Of a stretch of DNA of 6,730 nucleotides, positions 1-4,479 are shown one piece after another. The stretch comes from Massilia sp. (GTDB lineage: Bacteria; Pseudomonadota; Gammaproteobacteria; Burkholderiales; Burkholderiaceae_D), in assembly GCA_028291845.1 (NCBI GenBank), contig JAQGNM010000430.1:1-6730 (forward strand), read 5' to 3'. A program made the position numbers and the translations under genes. The notes beneath the pieces were generated by a model that made no database searches, had not been told where the DNA came from, and saw only the letters and a list, made by a program, of their open reading frames with translations. Every line of letters begins with the position of its first letter. Positions within the stretch are counted from its first letter, which is position 1.

Positions 1-60
1 AGAGGTGTTTATTCGATGCGGTTCACATTCTCTGCTCGCCATGCCCGCGCGCCAATGCCC

Positions 61-66
61 TACAAT
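61..66 (+). promoter_or_regulatory. -10-like TACAAT box, possibly driving a leaderless transcript
   Basis: TACAAT matches the sigma-70 -10 consensus at five of six bases and ends six bases before the ATG at 73. Transcription would then begin at or within a base or two of the start codon. No good -35 is seen at 16-18 bases upstream; the nearest TTGACA-like hexamer, TTCACA at 22-27, is much too far away. The GGCGG between box and ATG is too close to the ATG to serve as a normal Shine-Dalgarno site. The -10 match is visible; leaderless expression is inferred. Confidence 0.4.
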
Positions 67-72
67 GGCGGC

Positions 73-1092
73 ATGACCGATTTGACCCTTGTCGTACCGT
101 TTTCCCTGCCACCTGCTGAACTGGCCGCCGATCTGGTCCGGGCCTTGAAGGCGCCGAACCTGGCCGCCCTGCTCTCGCGCAGCGCCAGTTTCAAGCGCAG
201 CAGCGTCGACGGCGCCGGCCGCAGCCTGCCGCACGAGCGCTGGCTGGCCGCCGCCATGGATTTGCCGGGCCCCGGCCTGCCCTTCGCCACCGCCGTCATG
301 CGCGGTTTTCAACTCGACCCCGGCGCCGACAACTGGCTGATCGTCCATCCGGTCCACATCGAAATCGCCCGCACCCACCTGCTGATGAGCGATATGCGCC
401 GCATCAACCTGGTAGAGTCGCATGCGCGCGCCCTGTATGACAGCGCCCGGCCGTATTTCGACGAAGACGGCCACACCTTGTTATATGGCGATGCCGGCAC
501 CTGGTTTATGCGCGCCGCCCCATTGGAGTGTGATTGGGCCGACCTCGACACCGCCAGCCCGGACGCCACCGGCGGCATGAACCTGACCGACTCGATGCCG
601 CTCGGCGCCGCCGCGCTGGCCTACCGCAAGCTGCAAAACGAGGTGCAGATGCTGTGGCACCACCACCCCGCCAACGCCGAACGCGAAGCGCGCGGCCTGC
701 CGGCCATCAACGGCTTCTGGCCGTGGGGCGCGGCCAGGGGGCAAGCTGCGCCGTTTGCGCTGGCCAGTGCCAATGCGCCCGCGTGGCTGGCAGCGCTGGG
801 CACATCGGTGCACGGCCCGTTTGCCGCCTGGCTCGATCAGCCCGGGCGCGCCGCCACTTTCCTCGAAGCGGCCCTGATCGGCCCGGCATTGGCGGGCGAC
901 TGGGCCGACTGGCTGCAGCAGATGGCGCGCATCGACAGCGAGCTGCTGGCGCCCGCGCTGGCGGCGGTCAAGGCGGGCATGAAGCTCGAACTGGTGCTCA
1001 GCCACCGCAGCGGGCTGGTCGAAGCGAACGTCACCGCCATGTCGCAGCGCAGTTTCTGGCGCAGCCACAGCCTCGAGCGCCTGCTGGGCTGA
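73..1092 (+). CDS. RpfE-family / cofactor-independent phosphoglycerate mutase-like protein of unknown role
   Basis: The 339-residue protein resembles the family named after Xanthomonas RpfE, annotated in betaproteobacteria as regulatory protein RpfE or as a phosphoglycerate mutase-like protein. Visible landmarks are an N-terminal LVVPFSLP segment (6-13), VHPVHIEIARTHLLM (91-105), and NEVQMLWHHHPANAEREARGLP (189-210) running into INGFWPWG (212-219); I recall the last block as typical of the family. No signal peptide or membrane segment is seen, so it is probably cytosolic. An upstream in-frame ATG at 16 would add 19 residues unlike the family, so I chose the ATG at 73, which also sits right after a -10-like box. 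It lies 24 bases before recJ, and an rpfE-recJ pairing is known in Xanthomonas, so co-transcription is likely. The biochemical activity is not established here, and calling it a real mutase would be unsafe. Confidence 0.8.
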   Translation: MTDLTLVVPFSLPPAELAADLVRALKAPNLAALLSRSASFKRSSVDGAGRSLPHERWLAAAMDLPGPGLPFATAVMRGFQLDPGADNWLIVHPVHIEIARTHLLMSDMRRINLVESHARALYDSARPYFDEDGHTLLYGDAGTWFMRAAPLECDWADLDTASPDATGGMNLTDSMPLGAAALAYRKLQNEVQMLWHHHPANAEREARGLPAINGFWPWGAARGQAAPFALASANAPAWLAALGTSVHGPFAAWLDQPGRAATFLEAALIGPALAGDWADWLQQMARIDSELLAPALAAVKAGMKLELVLSHRSGLVEANVTAMSQRSFWRSHSLERLLG

Positions 1093-1116
1093 ACCTCTAT
1101 TTTTCGAAAATTACCC

Positions 1117-2811
1117 ATGACCCGTATCGCCGTTCGTCCCTGCTCTTTCCGCCATTCCGAGTTGCTGCGCCAGGGCGGCGTGCACCCGGTGCTGGCCCGC
1201 CTGTACGCCGCGCGCGGCCTGACCGATGCGCGCGAACTGTCGAGCGAACTGGCCTCCCTGATCGCGCCGGCGGGCCTGCTGCACATCGACGCGGCCGCCG
1301 TGTTCCTGGCCGACGCCATCGCCGCCAATAAAAAAATGACCATCGTCGCCGATTACGATTGCGACGGCGCCACCGCCTGCGCGGTCGCCCTGCGCGGCCT
1401 GCGCGCGATGGGCGCCACGGTCGACTACATCGTGCCCAACCGCTTTGAATACGGCTACGGCTTGACACCGGAGATCGTCGCACTGACGGCGCGCGAAAAA
1501 TCCCCCGACATCATCATCACGGTCGATAACGGCATCGCCAGCATCGACGGCGTGTTGGAGGCGAACCGGCGCGGCATCGAAGTGGTGGTCACCGACCATC
1601 ACCTGCCGAGCGACACCCTGCCGGCAGCGCGCGTGATCGTCAATCCGAACCAGCCCGAGTGCGGTTTTCCCAGCAAAAACCTGGCCGGCGTCGGCGTGGT
1701 GTTTTATGTTTTGCTGGCCCTGCGCGCCGAGCTGCGCAAGCGCGGCGTGTTCGATGCCGCCAGCCAGCCCAAGCTCGACAGCCTGCTCGACCTGGTGGCG
1801 CTGGGCACCGTGGCCGACGTGGTGAAACTCGATCCGAACAACCGCATCCTGGTCGCGCAAGGCATCAAGCGCATGCGCGCCGGCCGCATGCATGCGGGCG
1901 TGGCGGCGCTGTTTCGCGTGGCCGGGCGCGAAGCGAGAAGCGCCTCGCCGTTCGATCTGGGCTTTGCGCTGGGACCGCGTCTGAACGCCGCCGGGCGCCT
2001 CGACGACATGTCGCTGGGGATCGAATGCCTGGTCACCGACGACGAGGGGCGCGCCTGGGCGATCGCCCAGCAGCTCAACGACATCAACCTGAAGCGCCGC
2101 GAAATCGAGGCCGAGATGCAGGACACGGCGCTGTTGCACCTGGATGATTTTTCTCCCTCTCACAGCAGCACCATCGCCGTCTTCGACGCCGGCTGGCACC
2201 AGGGCGTGATCGGCATCGTCGCCTCGCGTTTAAAAGAAAAATACTTCAGGCCGACCATCACCTTCGCGCCGGGCGCCGACGGTTTCATCAAGGGTTCCGG
2301 GCGCTCGATCCCGGGCTTTCACATGCGCGACGCCCTCGACCTGGTGTCGAAACGCGCGCCCAGCCTGATCGACAAATTCGGCGGCCACGCCATGGCGGCC
2401 GGCCTGACCCTGCGCGCCGAAGCCTTCGACGCCTTTGCCGAAGCCTTTGAGGCGGTAGGCAAGGCCTGGCTCACCACCGCCCAGCTCGAGCGGGTGATCG
2501 AAACCGACGGCCCGCTGGAAGACGCCTACTATACGACCGCCTTTATCGACCTGATGGCCGGCGAAGTGTGGGGCCAGGGCTTCGCGCCACCGGTGTTTTG
2601 CGACGAATTTCGCGTGGTCAGCCAGCGCATATTGAAAGAGCGCCACCTCAAGCTGCTATTGGAGCGCAACGGCCAGCGCTTCGACGCCATCTGGTTCGGC
2701 CACACCGCCGCCGTGGGCGAACGGGCGCGGGTCGCTTTCCGGCTCGACGCCAACGAGTACAACGGCGTCACCAAGGTGCAGCTGCTGGTCGAGCACGCTG
2801 AAACGGCGTAA
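1117..2811 (+). CDS. recJ: Single-stranded-DNA-specific exonuclease RecJ
   Basis: RecJ degrades single-stranded DNA 5' to 3' in the cytosol. It acts in RecF-pathway recombination, mismatch repair and processing of stalled forks. All the DHH-family metal-site motifs are present in order: DYDCDG (79-84), VDNG (136-139), TDHH (159-162), ALGTVADVV (228-236) and GPRLNAAGRL (286-295). The DHHA1 part follows, with GSGRSIPGFHMRDAL (393-407) and FGGHAMAAG (421-429), and the remaining residues from about 455 to 564 fit the C-terminal OB fold. At 564 residues it is close to E. coli RecJ (577), and nothing is missing. The ATG lies 24 bases after the previous stop. That gap is AT-rich, holds the 10-base palindrome TTTTCGAAAA and lacks a clear Shine-Dalgarno site, so translation may be weak or coupled to the upstream gene. 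An A7 run (1330-1336) interrupts the GC-rich codons just before the first motif. Confidence 0.97.
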   Translation: MTRIAVRPCSFRHSELLRQGGVHPVLARLYAARGLTDARELSSELASLIAPAGLLHIDAAAVFLADAIAANKKMTIVADYDCDGATACAVALRGLRAMGATVDYIVPNRFEYGYGLTPEIVALTAREKSPDIIITVDNGIASIDGVLEANRRGIEVVVTDHHLPSDTLPAARVIVNPNQPECGFPSKNLAGVGVVFYVLLALRAELRKRGVFDAASQPKLDSLLDLVALGTVADVVKLDPNNRILVAQGIKRMRAGRMHAGVAALFRVAGREARSASPFDLGFALGPRLNAAGRLDDMSLGIECLVTDDEGRAWAIAQQLNDINLKRREIEAEMQDTALLHLDDFSPSHSSTIAVFDAGWHQGVIGIVASRLKEKYFRPTITFAPGADGFIKGSGRSIPGFHMRDALDLVSKRAPSLIDKFGGHAMAAGLTLRAEAFDAFAEAFEAVGKAWLTTAQLERVIETDGPLEDAYYTTAFIDLMAGEVWGQGFAPPVFCDEFRVVSQRILKERHLKLLLERNGQRFDAIWFGHTAAVGERARVAFRLDANEYNGVTKVQLLVEHAETA

Positions 2812-2834
2812 GGGCGCACGCTTGACGGCATGAT

Positions 2835-2863
2835 TTGCATTTATTCCGATTCAGGAGTATAAA
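2835..2863 (+). promoter_or_regulatory. Sigma-70-like promoter of the antitoxin-toxin operon
   Basis: TTGCAT (2835-2840) is separated by exactly 17 bases from TATAAA (2858-2863), which matches the -10 consensus at five of six bases. Transcription would begin near 2870, leaving a leader of about 15 bases before the antitoxin ATG at 2885. The -35 is a poor match (three of six), which fits a repressible promoter. An alternative -35, TTGACG at 2822-2827, has no convincing -10 at the right distance. The -10 lies inside the inverted repeat annotated as the operator. Confidence 0.55.
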
Positions 2864-2880
2864 CACTCCATTACCGGAGC
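2843..2880. promoter_or_regulatory. Putative antitoxin operator: four alternating half-sites at 11-bp steps
   Basis: GGAGT (2854-2858) and ACTCC (2865-2869) form a perfect inverted repeat around the 6-base spacer ATAAAC, overlapping the -10 box. The same pattern continues both ways: ATTCC at 2843 (four of five bases of ACTCC) and GGAGC at 2876 (four of five of GGAGT). All four half-sites start exactly 11 bases apart, about one helical turn, and alternate in orientation. Bound together they would cover the -10, the start site and the Shine-Dalgarno. Toxin-antitoxin operons of this class are commonly autorepressed by the antitoxin, so this is the natural operator candidate. The repeats are seen directly; binding is inferred. 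Confidence 0.5.
2876..2879 (+). promoter_or_regulatory. Ribosome binding site of the antitoxin gene
   Basis: GGAG lies five bases before the ATG at 2885 and supports that start. The same bases form the last half-site of the putative operator, so a bound repressor would also sit over the sequence encoding the ribosome binding site. Confidence 0.65.
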
Positions 2881-2884
2881 AATC

Positions 2885-3322
2885 ATGAATCTAGCATACG
2901 CGTATCCCAAGAGTCGTTACGAACCCGCCGTCCTGGTCGACCTGAATAACCGGGCCGAGCGGGAGCGCCTGTCCAAATCCGCCTTGAAAGGCTTTTTCAG
3001 CCTGGCCGCGGCCTGGCAATTGCGCGATGAGGACGCCCGCGAATTGCTGGGCGGCCTGTCTTCGTCCACCTTCTACGAGTGGAAGAAAAACCCCGACCGG
3101 GTGCTGGAAGTGGACCGCATCACCCGCATTTCTTACCTGCTGGGCATCTATAAGGCCCTGCACATCCTTTACGGCGACAAGCTGGCCGACCAGTGGGTGC
3201 TGCTGCCCAACACCAATCCGGTGTTTGGCGGACGCACGCCCCTGTCGCAAATGCTGGCCGGTGGCCTGCTGGCGATGCAAACGGTGCGCAAGCTGCTGGA
3301 CGCCCGCCGCGGAGGTCTCTGA
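2885..3322 (+). CDS. Xre/MbcA/ParS-type antitoxin (DUF2384 family)
   Basis: This 145-residue protein is the predicted antitoxin of a RES-Xre toxin-antitoxin pair. The central part (about 28-97) looks like the Xre-like helix-turn-helix, including LSSSTFYEWKKNPDRVL (58-74), where the SSSTFYEW segment fits a recognition helix, and DRITRISYLLGIYKALHILYG (77-97). The C-terminal part is the MbcA/ParS toxin-binding region with its hallmark NTNPVFGGRTPLSQM (109-123) and a final helix LLAMQTVRKLLDARRGG. In this family that C-terminal tail reaches into the active site of the RES toxin. Residues 1-27 are a short extension without a recognised motif. A good Shine-Dalgarno, GGAG, precedes the start. The toxin follows after 2 bases, and its ribosome binding site is encoded within the last antitoxin codons. 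The protein probably binds the repeats upstream and represses its own operon, as known for the family. Confidence 0.92.
   Translation: MNLAYAYPKSRYEPAVLVDLNNRAERERLSKSALKGFFSLAAAWQLRDEDARELLGGLSSSTFYEWKKNPDRVLEVDRITRISYLLGIYKALHILYGDKLADQWVLLPNTNPVFGGRTPLSQMLAGGLLAMQTVRKLLDARRGGL
3311..3315 (+). promoter_or_regulatory. Ribosome binding site that fixes the toxin TTG start
   Basis: GGAGG, an excellent Shine-Dalgarno match, is embedded in the last codons of the antitoxin gene. It lies nine bases before the TTG at 3325. There is no ATG or GTG near it in the toxin frame, so this site is the main argument for the TTG start. Confidence 0.7.
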
Positions 3323-3324
3323 TC

Positions 3325-4038
3325 TTGACGACCACATTGCAAACCCTGCAAACCCTGCCGCCGCTGACCTTGCTGCGCCAGTTCGACACCTGCCGCCTGA
3401 TTCCCTCGCGCTTTGCCGACCTGGAAGACTCGGTGCTGGCGCCCCTGGCCGAGGACAACAAGATGCTGGCCGACTTGTTCGATCTCGACAACGCCACCAA
3501 CGAGCGCCTGCGCGGCGAATACGGCAGCCTGCCCGGCATCGGCGTCGACGAACTGGTGTTCGGCGTGCCAAATTTCCGAATCATCAATGCCGCCTATACC
3601 TACCCGCGCCCGGAAGGCAGCCGCTTCAACGACGGCGAACGGGGCGCCTGGTACTGCGCCTTCGAGATCGAAACGGCGCTGGCCGAGATCACCTTTCATA
3701 AAACCGTCGAGTACCAGGAAATCGGGGTGTTCAACGACAGCGTCACCTACCAGGTAATGCTGTCCGATTTCACCGGCACCTTCCACGACCTGCGCGAAGT
3801 GGCCAGGCAAGGCGGCTACGCCGACGTGCTGGCCAAGGACAGCTACATCGCCTCGCAGGCGCTGGCGGCCACCTTGCTGGAACTCGGTTCGATGGGGGTG
3901 ATCTTCCCCAGCGTGCGCCGCGCAGGCGGCACCAACCTGGCGTGTTTTCGGCCGGCGCTGGTGAGCAACGCGAGAAAAGGCGGCGCTTACCGCCTGACCT
4001 GGGCCGGTTCGACCGAGCCGCTTATTGAACAAATCTGA
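3325..4038 (+). CDS. RES-domain toxin, predicted NAD+-targeting enzyme
   Basis: RES toxins such as Mycobacterium MbcT and Pseudomonas putida Res consume NAD+, while the relative ParT ADP-ribosylates a metabolic enzyme; the reaction of this protein cannot be told from sequence. The 237-residue product shows the expected order of family features: CRLIP (23-27), TYPRPEGSRFNDGERGAWYCAFEIETALAEITFHKT (92-127), which holds the SRFN turn, WY and the conserved glutamate E121 within ALAE, and GVIFPSVRRAGGTNLACFRP (191-210) with serine S196. R24 or R100, E121 and S196 are my candidates for the Arg-Glu-Ser set that names the family; nothing essential looks lost. The start is TTG, with GGAGG nine bases upstream; the next in-frame ATG, at residue 47, would remove R24. 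The gap to the antitoxin stop is 2 bases, so translation is probably coupled. Base and codon use resemble the neighbouring genes, with no sign of recent acquisition. Confidence 0.9.
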   Translation: MTTTLQTLQTLPPLTLLRQFDTCRLIPSRFADLEDSVLAPLAEDNKMLADLFDLDNATNERLRGEYGSLPGIGVDELVFGVPNFRIINAAYTYPRPEGSRFNDGERGAWYCAFEIETALAEITFHKTVEYQEIGVFNDSVTYQVMLSDFTGTFHDLREVARQGGYADVLAKDSYIASQALAATLLELGSMGVIFPSVRRAGGTNLACFRPALVSNARKGGAYRLTWAGSTEPLIEQI

Positions 4039-4049
4039 TTATTTTTATT

Positions 4050-4367
4050 ATGCTTAATCCCGATAACGACACCGACCTGCGATTGAAGGTCAACAGCGAA
4101 ACGGCGCGCCTGCCGTGGACCGAACTGCAGCGCCATTTTGCGCAAGGCTCCGTCATTTTCGTCAGCCCCGACCTCGACCTGATCGACGTCGCCGTGCGCA
4201 TCGCGCACGACGACAAGACCAGCATCGCCGCCTGGGTGGCGGACGGCAAGATCGGCAAGGTCAGCGATTCGCAAGCGCTGGCCTGGACCGAAGCGGCGGC
4301 CGAGCTGTGGACGTCGGTGGTGCATCCGTTTATTTTGGTGCAGCAGGAACGGTCGAAGCTGAATTAA
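4050..4367 (+). CDS. DUF2288 family protein
   Basis: This is a 105-residue protein of unknown function that I recognise as DUF2288. The family pattern is visible as KVNSETARLPWTELQRHFAQG (13-33), VIFVSPDLDLIDVAVRIAHDD (35-55), IAAWVADGKIGKVSD (59-73) and ELWTSVVHPFILVQ (85-98). There is no signal peptide or membrane helix, so it is likely a small cytosolic protein. It starts 11 bases after the toxin stop, in the spacer ATTATTTTTATT, which has no Shine-Dalgarno site. Translation therefore depends on coupling or on the AT-rich leader. Co-transcription with the toxin-antitoxin pair is likely from spacing, but a functional link is not established. Its 3' end runs into the REPIN-like element that separates it from convergent cpdB. 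Confidence 0.85.
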   Translation: MLNPDNDTDLRLKVNSETARLPWTELQRHFAQGSVIFVSPDLDLIDVAVRIAHDDKTSIAAWVADGKIGKVSDSQALAWTEAAAELWTSVVHPFILVQQERSKLN

Positions 4368-4374
4368 AGCGGAG

Positions 4375-4471
4375 GGGGGACTGGCGCCGGAGGTGCCTGT
4401 CCCATGCTCATTCAGAAGCACAGTTTGCCTCGGAGCGAACTTGGGACAGGCACCTTCGGCGCCAGTCCCCC
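4375..4471. repeat. REPIN-like element: two inverted REP palindromes between convergent genes
   Basis: The outer 30 bases (4375-4404 and 4442-4471) are reverse complements except for one position (G4390 opposite T4456, a G-U pair in RNA), around a 37-base spacer. Each arm is itself an imperfect palindrome. On the left, GGGACTGGCGCC (4377-4388) and GGTGCCTGTCCC (4392-4403) pair around a GGA triloop, with one T-T mismatch and one G-T wobble. The right arm (4443-4469) is the same unit inverted. Two inverted REP units with a spacer of this size are the REPIN/BIME arrangement mobilised by RAYT transposases encoded elsewhere in a genome. No U-tract follows on either strand, so it is not a classical terminator, although it could protect both mRNA 3' ends. 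The structure is seen; family and mobility are inferred. Confidence 0.75.
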
Positions 4472-4479
4472 TTATCCCC

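Noticed and set aside
16..72. Upstream ATG that would add 19 residues to the RpfE-like protein
   Set aside because: The extra residues do not look like the family's amino end, and they overlap the -10-like box directly before the ATG at 73.
481..1068. Long minus-strand open frame opposite the RpfE-like gene
   Set aside because: It lies fully antisense to a recognisable gene, has the Arg/Gly/Gln-rich low-complexity makeup of high-GC shadow frames, and shows no known motif.
1330..1336. A7 run in recJ as a frameshift or slippage site
   Set aside because: The reading frame simply encodes Asn-Lys-Lys-Met and is open through all motifs. The run is not phased as a classical -1 slippery heptamer, and no stimulatory structure or alternative product is evident.
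1111..2199. 362-codon minus-strand open frame opposite recJ
   Set aside because: It is an antisense shadow of recJ, whose motifs are unmistakable; composition is Gln/Ala/His/Arg-rich with no domain.
2822..2827. TTGACG as the -35 of the toxin-antitoxin promoter
   Set aside because: No -10-like hexamer lies 16-18 bases downstream, while TTGCAT at 2835 is exactly 17 bases from TATAAA.
3169..4032. 287-codon minus-strand open frame opposite the RES toxin
   Set aside because: It is antisense to a clear RES-domain gene and has shadow-frame composition.
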